Shown here: positions 32,652-39,705 of the stretch, piece by piece
Position numbering within the stretch: position 1 is the first letter of the stretch
How the letters are laid out: every line of letters starts with the position of its first letter
Origin: a virus
IMG/VR virus record: IMGVR_UViG_3300010883_000055
Location: 1-47,628 of that record
Direction: 5' to 3' (one strand)
DNA: 47,628 bases
Program-made: the position numbers and the translations under genes
The notes under the pieces: model-generated
The model's database searches: none
What the model was told of the DNA's origin: nothing
What the model saw: the letters and a program-made list of their open reading frames with translations, nothing else

Positions 32652-34634
32652 ATGGCAGACAGCACAAAAAACAATCCCGCTAACCCCCAATCAGAACTAT
32701 TTCGACGGCTAACTAGACTTTTTTCGGGCCCAATTACTAATTGGCGCACCCAACAGAATCGTAAAATTCGTCGTACTTCTCTAGATCGATATGCTACAGA
32801 ATTCAGATCGGCATCGGGTCAGCAATTCCGGAAATCGGAGTATAGTCCTTTTGATGTCATGCATTCTAAAATCATGGCACAACAAAACCGTGCCGAACGA
32901 TACACAGATTATGAACAAATGGAATATATGCCAGAACTGGCTTCGGGTTTAGACATTTATGCCGATGAAATGACTACTCACTCATCGCTAGAATCTATGT
33001 TACATATTAAATGCCCTAATGAAGAAATACGTGCAGTACTACACTCTCTTTATACAAATGTGCTTAATCTAGAACATAATTTGTTTGGTTGGTGCCGGTC
33101 CATGGTTAAATTCGGAGACTTTATGCTTTATTTGGATATTGATGAACGTTTGGGGATTAAACAGGCAATCGCTCTTCCTATAAAAGAAGTAGAACGTCTC
33201 GAAGGCGAAGATCCAACAAATCCTCAATATATCCAATATCAATGGAACTCGGCTGGTATGACTTTCGAAAATTGGCAAGTGGCCCATTTCCGTATTTTAG
33301 GAAATGATAAATATGCCCCCTATGGGACCTCTGTTTTAGAGGGCGGCCGCCGTATCTGGCGCCAACTCGTTCTAATGGAGGATGCAATGATGGCCTACCG
33401 AATTGTGCGCTCCGCAGAACGAAGAGTTTTTTATATGGATGTAGGAAATATTGCCCCGCAAGATGTAGAACAGTATATCCAAAAAACTATTACAGCCATG
33501 AAAAGGAATCAAGTGGTAGATTCTAATACTGGACGCGTGGATCTTAGATATAACCCTTTGTCTGTGGAAGAAGACTTTTTTGTTCCTATCCGTGGCAACG
33601 ATTCATCAAAAATTGAACAACTTGCAGGCGGCGCCTTTACGGGCGATATAGATGATGTTAAATATTTGCGTGATAAACTTTTCGCAGCCATTAAAATACC
33701 TCCTGCGTATTTATCTGCCGACCGGGAATCATCCGAAGATCAAACTACTTTGGCTCAAAAAGATGTACGTTTTTCGAGAACTGTTCAGAGACTACAAAGA
33801 GCGGTTATTTCGGAACTGGAAAAAATAGGCATCGTGCATCTCTATACATTGGGATTTCGAGGAGATGATTTAGTTAGTTTTCGATTAAAACTTAATAATC
33901 CTTCGAAAATTGCCGAATTACAAGAAATGGAACATTGGAAAGCCAAGTTCGAAATTGCCGGAGGAGCGACAGAAAATTTCTTTTCAAGGCGCTGGGTTTC
34001 TGAACATATTTTTGGGCTTTCAGAAGAGGAATTTTTAAGGAATCAGCGTGAGATCTTTTTTGATCGCAAATACGAAGCCCAAGTGAATGCGGCCGCTGAA
34101 TCTATGGCAGAATCAGAGGCTTTCGCGGGGTCCGCCGGCGAGGGGTTATCCGCAGATCTAGGAGGAGGCCTTGGCGATGACATGGGCCTGGAAGGAGGAG
34201 ATCTTGGAGGAGACTTAGAAGGAGGAGACCTTGGTGTCGACCCCGCTGCCGCCACCGACGCAACGGGAGGTGATGAAGACACTACGCTTTTGGCCGCCCC
34301 GCCGGCCAAACGCGACTCTGAGACAGGGAAGGTACTTACCCATAAGTCAACAAGACCATCAGCAAAGGGCCACACATATACATCAGTTAAACATGCATCT
34401 GGTGATGGCAGAAACGGGCGCCCCCAAAATTACCGAGCAAAGGGGATCCCAAAACCAAAAACGTGGTTACCGGGTTCTCCTGGGTTAAAGAGTTTGGGAA
34501 AAGGGATTTACGAACACCAGGAATCTACTTATAATCAAGAAGAGGATCTATTATTCGAAGCTTCCAACGAAGTAAAAACTTTAATAGCAGAGTTAAGTAA
34601 TCTGGAGATTAAGATAAATGAAGATGAAGCATAA
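32652..34634 (+). CDS. portal vertex protein (gp20-like) with long C-terminal extension
   Basis: AAAGGAT precedes the ATG. The 660-residue protein follows terminase directly, and its body ('YEQMEYMPELASGLDIYADE', 'MVKFGDFMLYLDI', 'KYLRDKLFAAIKIPPAYL') is that of T4-type portals, forming the dodecameric DNA channel at one head vertex. T4 gp20 is 524 residues; here the core ends near residue 500, followed by an acidic Gly-rich repeat region ('GGDLGGDLEGGDLG') and a basic, Gly/Pro-rich segment before a helical C-terminus. The extension is unusual and looks disordered. The end overlaps the next gene by 17 bases. Confidence 0.93.
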   Translation: MADSTKNNPANPQSELFRRLTRLFSGPITNWRTQQNRKIRRTSLDRYATEFRSASGQQFRKSEYSPFDVMHSKIMAQQNRAERYTDYEQMEYMPELASGLDIYADEMTTHSSLESMLHIKCPNEEIRAVLHSLYTNVLNLEHNLFGWCRSMVKFGDFMLYLDIDERLGIKQAIALPIKEVERLEGEDPTNPQYIQYQWNSAGMTFENWQVAHFRILGNDKYAPYGTSVLEGGRRIWRQLVLMEDAMMAYRIVRSAERRVFYMDVGNIAPQDVEQYIQKTITAMKRNQVVDSNTGRVDLRYNPLSVEEDFFVPIRGNDSSKIEQLAGGAFTGDIDDVKYLRDKLFAAIKIPPAYLSADRESSEDQTTLAQKDVRFSRTVQRLQRAVISELEKIGIVHLYTLGFRGDDLVSFRLKLNNPSKIAELQEMEHWKAKFEIAGGATENFFSRRWVSEHIFGLSEEEFLRNQREIFFDRKYEAQVNAAAESMAESEAFAGSAGEGLSADLGGGLGDDMGLEGGDLGGDLEGGDLGVDPAAATDATGGDEDTTLLAAPPAKRDSETGKVLTHKSTRPSAKGHTYTSVKHASGDGRNGRPQNYRAKGIPKPKTWLPGSPGLKSLGKGIYEHQESTYNQEEDLLFEASNEVKTLIAELSNLEIKINEDEA

Positions 34635-35439
34635 TAAAAAACGTAATACGGCTTTTATTTTTGAAGTATTGGTGAGGGAACTCACTAAATCTATTATCGA
34701 AAAAGATGCCAAGCAAAAGAAGATTATTTTATCTCTTATTAAAGAAAATTTTAAAAGCAACAGCGCGCTGGGCCGGGAGCTAGAACTTTATAAAGCTCTC
34801 TTAGAGACGCAGGGTATAGAAATAGATGTGGCCGAAAAACTTATTTTTGAATGCAGAATGCAGCGCTGTACTATTGATCACAAGCAACTATTTTGTGAAC
34901 AAACTACACTCATCAGTAAAATTAATAAACATATTTCCAAGAGCGCTTTTACTATTTTTCTCCCCAACTATCGTAATGTGGCTAGTGTTTATCAAATCTT
35001 TAATCCAAACACTAAAACCAAACAGAGGGTTCTTCTAGAAAAACAAATTATAAATCAAATGGTAATCAAAGAGAACAAAGAGGAACAACTCCTACAGCCG
35101 ATTAGCAATTTAACTTTAAAGACATTTGTCAAAAACTTTAATCATAAATATGCGGATGGTCTCATAAATGAGCAAAAAAAGTTACTCCATAAATATATTT
35201 CTTCTTTCCACGACGGGGGGACGGAAATGCGTGTATTTCTGAATGAAGAGATAGAGCGCCTTAAAATAGAAATACAACACTCTCTCAAACTTGAAGAAAT
35301 CCAAAACGATTCAGATATGTTTCAAAAAACGAAAGATGTTTTAAATATTTTGAATAATACTTCCAAACGTCCCATAGATAGCCCGTTGATTCAAGATATT
35401 TTGAAGATTCAGAATTTAGTAAAGGAAATCAAGCACTGA
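34618..35439 (+). CDS. unknown helical protein between portal and prohead genes
   Basis: Starts inside the end of the portal gene (ATG at 34618, with a second in-frame ATG at 34624). 273 residues, mostly helical and Lys/Glu/Ile-rich, without membrane segments: N-terminal 'RNTAFIFEVLVRELTKSI', a central 'FTIFLPNYRNVASVYQIFN' and a C-terminal heptad-like stretch. I recall similar genes next to portals in other large aquatic myoviruses but know no function. A head-assembly or chaperone role is possible from context. Confidence 0.7.
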   Translation: MKMKHNKKRNTAFIFEVLVRELTKSIIEKDAKQKKIILSLIKENFKSNSALGRELELYKALLETQGIEIDVAEKLIFECRMQRCTIDHKQLFCEQTTLISKINKHISKSAFTIFLPNYRNVASVYQIFNPNTKTKQRVLLEKQIINQMVIKENKEEQLLQPISNLTLKTFVKNFNHKYADGLINEQKKLLHKYISSFHDGGTEMRVFLNEEIERLKIEIQHSLKLEEIQNDSDMFQKTKDVLNILNNTSKRPIDSPLIQDILKIQNLVKEIKH

Positions 35440-35984
35440 TGGCTATCACAATCAAAGTCGGAAGAAAAAAAGAAGAAATAACTCTTAAATTAGAAGCGCG
35501 CCGAACCTTGGATGGAAATATACTCATTTATGATCATGATGATATGGATATCGCGCTGCTTTTAAAAGAAAAGAAAATTTTGACTTTCCCTAAAGAAAAG
35601 GCAACCGATACACTTTATGATTCTCAAAATAGATTATTTGAATTTTTACGAAAAAAGGGACTCATTATTTTAGATTCAATTCGAGGAGGTAATATCTTCG
35701 GGTCTATAGAAGCTATGATAGCAGAGTCTATAAATGAAGATTACGATACGGTAAGTTATCTTCTATATGGAATTTCCGAGTTCATAGAACACGAAAAACC
35801 ATATATGGATTATATTAAAGATTACGAACAAATGATGGATGACTATCTTACAGAGCCAACGGAGGAAGACTCCACTGAACTAGGTGAAGTCCCCCAGATG
35901 GCCCAGAAGGGGACAATACGCCCCGGATATAACTACGCTCCCTATTGGATGAGTTATATGCTTGAAAACCAAAAGAAAAAATAA
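35439..35984 (+). CDS. unknown head-region protein (181 aa)
   Basis: Start and preceding stop share one base (TGATG). The N-terminal half is a small alpha/beta domain ('ITIKVGRKKEEITLKLEAR', 'ILIYDHDDMDIALL'). The central region 'NIFGSIEAMIAES' is followed by an acidic patch ('EPTEEDSTELGEV') and a Tyr/Pro-rich end ('GYNYAPYWMSYMLENQKKK'). No recognisable family. Tight coupling with portal-region genes suggests head assembly. Confidence 0.7.
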   Translation: MAITIKVGRKKEEITLKLEARRTLDGNILIYDHDDMDIALLLKEKKILTFPKEKATDTLYDSQNRLFEFLRKKGLIILDSIRGGNIFGSIEAMIAESINEDYDTVSYLLYGISEFIEHEKPYMDYIKDYEQMMDDYLTEPTEEDSTELGEVPQMAQKGTIRPGYNYAPYWMSYMLENQKKK

Positions 35985-36280
35985 TGTCTCTTCTTTACTT
36001 TGTGTTAACGGCCTATGGTTTAACTCAACTTCTCTGTTATGGAAAGATCTTTGGCAAGATTAGACCGGAAGGATATTTTTGGAGATGCCCAATGTGCATC
36101 GGTTTTTGGGTTGGAGTCTTTTTGTGCGGTATAAACCCTTTCACAGAACTATTTACCTATGAACTTACAGTTATAAATTTTTTAATTTGTGGGTGGATAA
36201 GTTCAGGAACTTCATATATTTTAAATATGATTTTCGGTGATTGTGGCTTTAACATACATCACCAGAAAGGGGGTGATTAG
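35984..36280 (+). CDS. small membrane protein with CPMC motif (DUF1360-like)
   Basis: 98 residues, overlapping the previous stop by one base. A first hydrophobic segment (about 3-18) is followed by 'WRCPMCIGFWVGVFLCG' with C35-x2-C38, and then by a second and third hydrophobic stretch (about 40-58 and 61-85). The 'CPxCxGFWxG' signature resembles DUF1360-type small membrane proteins found in bacteria and phages; I am only moderately sure of that family. Function unknown. A membrane protein between portal and protease genes is out of keeping with its head-gene neighbours. Confidence 0.65.
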   Translation: MSLLYFVLTAYGLTQLLCYGKIFGKIRPEGYFWRCPMCIGFWVGVFLCGINPFTELFTYELTVINFLICGWISSGTSYILNMIFGDCGFNIHHQKGGD

Positions 36281-36283
36281 AAA

Positions 36284-36373
36284 ATGTTAGAAACGTTAAA
36301 AAGATGGATGCTCCAGCCAGTTCGTCTATGCAAAAACGGCTGTATGCCCGCGCGGGTGGCGCCCGCATTTTAA
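36284..36373 (+). CDS. possible 29-residue small ORF with near-ideal ribosome binding site
   Basis: AAAGGGGGTGATTAG directly upstream differs by one base from the full anti-Shine-Dalgarno complement AAGGAGGTGAT and sits six bases before the ATG. The ORF runs 29 codons ('MLETLKRWMLQPVRL' onward) to TAA at 36371-36373, contains two Cys and is basic. The same bases encode the C-terminus of the membrane protein, so the match could be coincidental. Product and function unknown. Confidence 0.35.
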   Translation: MLETLKRWMLQPVRLCKNGCMPARVAPAF

Positions 36374-36376
36374 TTT
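36352..36376 (+). terminator. weak GC hairpin followed by T-rich tract
   Basis: GCGGG (36352-36356) pairs with CCCGC (36362-36366) around TGGCG, and ATTTTAATTT follows. The stem is only five GC pairs plus a possible T-G closing pair. It lies just before the prohead protease gene, so it may be an attenuator or weak terminator. Confidence 0.3.
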
Positions 36377-36391
36377 AAAGGAAATAGAGAC

Positions 36392-37003
36392 ATGTCTAAA
36401 GTTTTGCTCAGAGAATATTATGAACTTTGTGATGGCGGCATTTGTCAGGATTTATTAACTGAATCCGAGAAGGCCGAAGTCGCCAATGGAGGAATGTATC
36501 TTGTGGGCATGCTTCAATGTGGAGATACCAAAAATGGAAATGGCCGAGTATACCCTACCAAAGTTTTGGCAAGAGAAATTAAAAATTATCAAAAATTAGT
36601 TGATGAGAATCGCGCTTTGGGAGAATTAGATCACCCGGATGATTCTGTCATTAATCTTAAAAATGCTTCTCATATGATTGTCAATATTTTTATGGATGGA
36701 CCCAAAGTAATGGGGAAAGCTAAAGTTTTGGATACACCCTCCGGAAAAATTCTCCGGTCACTTGTTGATTCTGGAGTTAAGCTGGGTATATCATCGCGGG
36801 GATTAGGGTCAGTTCATGAAGGCCGCGAAGGGACAATTGTAGAAGAGGATTTCCAACTTATTTGTTTTGACTTCGTTTCCGAACCGTCTACCCCCAACGC
36901 ATATATGGAGTTGCGTGAAGGGAAAACTCTATCAGAACCCAATATTTTTACCAAAGCTGACCGAATTAATCGAGCTTTGAATAATGTGTTGGGGAATAAA
37001 TAA
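36392..37003 (+). CDS. prohead core protease (gp21-like)
   Basis: AAAGGAAA precedes the ATG. 203 residues, close to T4 gp21 (212). The herpesvirus-type assembly-protease fold is indicated by 'GMLQCGDTKNGNGRVYP', 'LGELDHPDD' with the catalytic His (H81) and 'LGISSRGLGSV' with the nucleophile serine (S134 or S135), followed by 'LICFDFVSEPSTPNAYM'. It degrades the scaffold and trims capsid and internal proteins at LxE/IxE-type sites during head maturation. Candidate substrates are encoded immediately downstream. Confidence 0.93.
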   Translation: MSKVLLREYYELCDGGICQDLLTESEKAEVANGGMYLVGMLQCGDTKNGNGRVYPTKVLAREIKNYQKLVDENRALGELDHPDDSVINLKNASHMIVNIFMDGPKVMGKAKVLDTPSGKILRSLVDSGVKLGISSRGLGSVHEGREGTIVEEDFQLICFDFVSEPSTPNAYMELREGKTLSEPNIFTKADRINRALNNVLGNK

Positions 37004-37981
37004 ATGAGCAAACTGTGGTGCAGCTTTGATAAGCACAAGCTTATGACGGAAAACTGGCGCGAATTTATCCAAGAGGAAGAGGGGTCGACCGTTATTGGGG
37101 ATGCTGACGAATTAATGAAGTTAAATTTGAGAAATTTTATTGATCAAGTACAGCTTAAACCGAATCAAGCCGCCATACTGAACGGATTGGGCGACGGCGC
37201 CCTGAATGATGATAAATTTACTGTAGAGAGTGTCATTGTGACGTGCCGCGATTTGCGCCCAACACAAAATGAAGTTGTGATGTCAAAATCTCTGGAATAC
37301 CCCCTGGTCCATGCCGGAGATTTTATAAAATACACTTCCAGCAATGGCCCTTTTAAGGTAGGTCCACCCGGAAACGACGCCATCATTACTTTTGGGGGCA
37401 AATATGTTATCGATGGTCACCATAGATGGTCGGCTTTATATTGTTGCAACCCCGACGCACAGTTACATGCATTTAATATTAGCAAACCGGGTGAAACAGC
37501 CGATGACGTGCTCAAGGGAGCCCAAGCGGCTATTATGCACGCGTTGGGTCGCATACCGGCCAACAAAGGAGGGGGCATCAACCTTTTCACTGTTGACCAA
37601 AAGACAGTTTTGGAGTATGTCCACATGCTGCTCAAGAAACATCCTAAAAGTGCCCAAACCCTTCACAAATATTTAGAAGAAAAGGGAGTTTTGAAAGAAT
37701 ACCGCCAAATGGGGACACAGTTAGTTTTTAAACCTCTGACAACCCGCGTAATATGGCCCAATATTAAAGTTTTAAAGACAGAAAGTCCCCCAATGGACTC
37801 GGCAACTAGCCGACCATTCATGCCCCAAACTGATATGGTAGGAGGAGTGGTAGCCGGCGGTGAAACCCCAGCAGCTTTGGAACCCTTAGTGAGGGGAATA
37901 ATAAATACCGAAAAACCATTCCGGAAAGGCCGGCGAGGCTCGTCAATCAACCTGAATCGATTAAAAGGCCAAAAAAAGTAG
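37004..37981 (+). CDS. ParB/sulfiredoxin-like fold protein, candidate internal head protein
   Basis: The ATG directly follows the protease stop, with only GGGG upstream. Within the first 30 residues is 'MTENWREFIQEEEGS', which resembles the T4 capsid-targeting peptide of internal proteins (MKTYQEFIAEA type) with an IxE cleavage site. The internal Met at 37043 could be an alternative start but lacks a binding site. The middle domain carries 'GGKYVIDGHHRWSALYCCNP', the GxHR-type motif of ParB/Srx-fold proteins, which bind DNA or nucleotides and include nucleases. The C-terminus is basic ('FRKGRRGSSINLNRLKGQKK'). A DNA-associated protein packaged in the capsid is an inference from sequence and context. 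Confidence 0.72.
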   Translation: MSKLWCSFDKHKLMTENWREFIQEEEGSTVIGDADELMKLNLRNFIDQVQLKPNQAAILNGLGDGALNDDKFTVESVIVTCRDLRPTQNEVVMSKSLEYPLVHAGDFIKYTSSNGPFKVGPPGNDAIITFGGKYVIDGHHRWSALYCCNPDAQLHAFNISKPGETADDVLKGAQAAIMHALGRIPANKGGGINLFTVDQKTVLEYVHMLLKKHPKSAQTLHKYLEEKGVLKEYRQMGTQLVFKPLTTRVIWPNIKVLKTESPPMDSATSRPFMPQTDMVGGVVAGGETPAALEPLVRGIINTEKPFRKGRRGSSINLNRLKGQKK

Positions 37982-38005
37982 CAGAATATAAGGAAAGGAT
38001 TTAAG

Positions 38006-38437
38006 ATGAAAAGAAGCGAATTAAAAAAGGTTTTAAAACCTCTTATCAAAGAATGTATCAAAGAAGTTATCTTTGAAGAGGGCGTCTTGTCGGGACTTAT
38101 AAGCGAGGTGGTTCAAGGTTTGGCCGGCCAACAAATGCTCACAGAAACTACCCATGTGTTATCACAACAAAATCCTCCCGCCGCTCAATATCAGCAAGAG
38201 GAGGTAGATCCTCATCTTCACGAAGAACTCGAAGAAAGAAAAAGAAAATTAGAAGAATCTATGGGATCTCAATTCTCTGGTATTTTAGACAATACCCAAC
38301 CTTTATCCAAGGGCGGGTCTCTAAACGAATCACCGTCCCAAAGTCCCCTGTCGGCTTATGCCCCTAATGACCCGGGCGTAGATATATCCGACCTCGTGCA
38401 GATGGCTGGGGGGCAGAATTGGAAACATATGATTTAA
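38006..38437 (+). CDS. small head-region protein with repeated IKE-type sites
   Basis: Strong AAAGGAT binding site. 143 residues beginning 'MKRSELKKVLKPLIKECIKE', then 'VIFEEGVLSGLISEV': a Lys-rich amphipathic helix with several IxE tripeptides of the kind cut by gp21-type proteases. The remainder is Gln/Pro/Ser-rich and probably disordered. It sits between the ParB-like gene and the bS21 gene in the head operon. Likely a prohead-core or internal protein by analogy, but no homologue is recognised. Confidence 0.65.
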   Translation: MKRSELKKVLKPLIKECIKEVIFEEGVLSGLISEVVQGLAGQQMLTETTHVLSQQNPPAAQYQQEEVDPHLHEELEERKRKLEESMGSQFSGILDNTQPLSKGGSLNESPSQSPLSAYAPNDPGVDISDLVQMAGGQNWKHMI

Positions 38438-38440
38438 GAG

Positions 38441-38471
38441 TGACTAAAGGTAATATTAGTCAGTTATTTTT
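38441..38471 (+). terminator. 7-bp hairpin with T-rich tail before the bS21 gene
   Basis: TGACTAA (38441-38447) pairs perfectly with TTAGTCA (38456-38462) around AGGTAATA, and GTTATTTTT follows. This has the form of an AT-rich intrinsic terminator. Because it lies in the leader of a ribosomal-protein homologue, a translational operator is also possible. Confidence 0.45.
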
Positions 38472-38486
38472 AGCAAGGAGAAACCA

Positions 38487-38735
38487 ATGGCAAAAAAACC
38501 TGCACACGTTTTAGTGAGCCCCCGAGGTCGTAATGATACTCCTCAACGGATGATTAAACGATTTATAAAAAAAGTTAAAAAATATAAAATAATAGAAAAA
38601 TGTAGAGAAACGATGCGATACGAAAAACCTTCTGAAAAGAGGCGTAGACAGCGGAAAAATCGCGACAGACTTATTAAAAAAGCGAATGAAGAGAATAAAG
38701 AAAAACAACCAACTAATTATAATAGAAAGAACTAG
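38487..38735 (+). CDS. phage-encoded ribosomal protein bS21 homologue
   Basis: 82 residues, strongly basic, with AAGGAG eight bases before the start. It aligns along its length with bacterial S21: 'MIKRFIKKVKKYKIIEKCR' against the S21 pattern LRRFKRxCEKAGVLxExR, then 'RYEKPSEKRRRQRK' (residues 44-57) against the diagnostic YEKPTxxRKRxK. Cellular S21 is about 70 residues and sits near the mRNA/anti-Shine-Dalgarno helix on the 30S platform, affecting initiation. A phage copy could replace the host protein and bias translation towards phage mRNAs. The location, just before highly expressed capsid genes with strong Shine-Dalgarno sites, fits that idea. Basic C-terminal extension of unknown role. 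Confidence 0.85.
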   Translation: MAKKPAHVLVSPRGRNDTPQRMIKRFIKKVKKYKIIEKCRETMRYEKPSEKRRRQRKNRDRLIKKANEENKEKQPTNYNRKN

Positions 38736-38746
38736 GAGATCTCCAA

Positions 38747-39163
38747 ATGGCAACCAATAGCTATAAAAGCGGCCTCGGAAACGCGGCATCTTATCAGGTT
38801 TCGGGCCTGCCTTGGGTCTCTGGAGCAATCGATGTCGCGGCCGAAGTGGCTGCTAGCGGAGGCCCCATGCTGGTTCAATTCCCATATGTCACACAATGGC
38901 TTACCATCCATAACCATGATACAGCGAATGATTGTTTCATGGCTTTTGTCTCGGGAGGTCTGCCATCCGCCGGCGGGACTAACTTTATAAAAATAAACGA
39001 TGCAGGCCCAACACATCCAAACTCGCCCACTCCACTGCGCTGGAAAGTTACTGAAATATGGATAGAGGGGCCATCGACAGATATTGATATTTTAGCCGGC
39101 CTCACCGGAATTTCACCAACTCAGATTTTTGAAAATTGGAGCGGTAGTGCAGGCGTTGGGTAA
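38747..39163 (+). CDS. small structural protein, tandem copy 1
   Basis: 138 residues with AGGAG upstream. Almost entirely beta-strand in character: 'VQFPYVTQWLTIHNHD', 'CFMAFVSGGLPS', 'WKVTEIWIEG', 'LAGLTGISPTQIFENWSG'. It is about 70% identical to the next gene by eye. Small, soluble, all-beta and placed directly before scaffold and major capsid genes, it could be a head decoration or vertex protein. No family is recognised, and the placement is the only evidence for that role. Confidence 0.75.
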   Translation: MATNSYKSGLGNAASYQVSGLPWVSGAIDVAAEVAASGGPMLVQFPYVTQWLTIHNHDTANDCFMAFVSGGLPSAGGTNFIKINDAGPTHPNSPTPLRWKVTEIWIEGPSTDIDILAGLTGISPTQIFENWSGSAGVG

Positions 39164-39182
39164 TTCAAAGGAGCAAGGATAA

Positions 39183-39608
39183 ATGGCAACCAATAGCTAT
39201 AAAAGCGGGCTTGGAAACGCGGCCTCTTATCAGGTTTCAGCACTCCCTTTCATTTCGGGTGCAATAGACGTAAATGCGGAATCAACAGCCGGCACTGTAC
39301 CGTTTAGAGTTTCTTTCCCATATGTCACACAATGGATTACCATCCATAACCATGATAATACGCTCGGTCATAATGTTTTCATGGCTTTTGTTTCTGGCGG
39401 TCTCCCATCGCAAGGTGGCACTAACTTTATTAAAGTTATTGACGCTGGCAACCCGGGCCCGCCCAATTCACCGCCGCCATTATATTGGAAAGTTACTGAA
39501 ATCTGGCTAGAGGGAACAGCTGATGAAGTTGATATCGTTGCAGGCCTCACCGGAATTTCACCAACTCAGATTTTTGAAAATTGGAGCGGAAGCTCGGGAG
39601 TCGGGTAA
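39183..39608 (+). CDS. small structural protein, tandem copy 2
   Basis: 141 residues, ATG preceded by AAAGGAGCAAGGAT. It duplicates the preceding gene. The first about 60 bases and the last about 45 bases of the coding regions are nearly identical, while the middle has diverged ('EVAASGGPMLVQ' against 'ESTAGTVPFRVS'). Both copies keep intact frames, so both are probably functional. The pair may form hetero-oligomers on the head surface; this is inference. Confidence 0.75.
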   Translation: MATNSYKSGLGNAASYQVSALPFISGAIDVNAESTAGTVPFRVSFPYVTQWITIHNHDNTLGHNVFMAFVSGGLPSQGGTNFIKVIDAGNPGPPNSPPPLYWKVTEIWLEGTADEVDIVAGLTGISPTQIFENWSGSSGVG

Positions 39609-39624
39609 GTCGCAGAGAGAATGC

Positions 39625-39659
39625 GGGAAACCTCCCATAAAAAGGGTCATTTGCTTTTT
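39625..39659 (+). terminator. two small hairpins between the tandem genes and scaffold
   Basis: GGGA (39625-39628) pairs with TCCC (39633-39636). Next, AAAAAG (39639-39644) pairs with CTTTTT (39654-39659) around a nine-base loop, and the second arm ends in a T run. Individually weak. The arrangement precedes a CTATTTA element, as at the other unit boundaries. Confidence 0.35.
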
Positions 39660-39666
39660 ATAAACA

Positions 39667-39676
39667 CTATTTATTG
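39667..39676 (+). promoter_or_regulatory. candidate phage late promoter (CTATTTATTG)
   Basis: TATAAACACTATTTATTGAT stands 39 bases (counting from CTATTTA) before the scaffold ATG. It closely parallels TATAAAAACTATTTAAAGAT before the gene at 42656. It is expected to drive scaffold and major capsid genes, which are only 14 bases apart. Confidence 0.5.
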
Positions 39677-39705
39677 ATGAACAAATTTCCAGAGGGAACT
39701 CATTA

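Noticed and set aside
37165-38061. Overlapping alternative frames on both strands across the ParB-like gene
   Set aside because: The plus-strand frame has the domain motif, coupling with the protease gene and a basic tail; the others show Cys/Pro-rich compositions without motifs.
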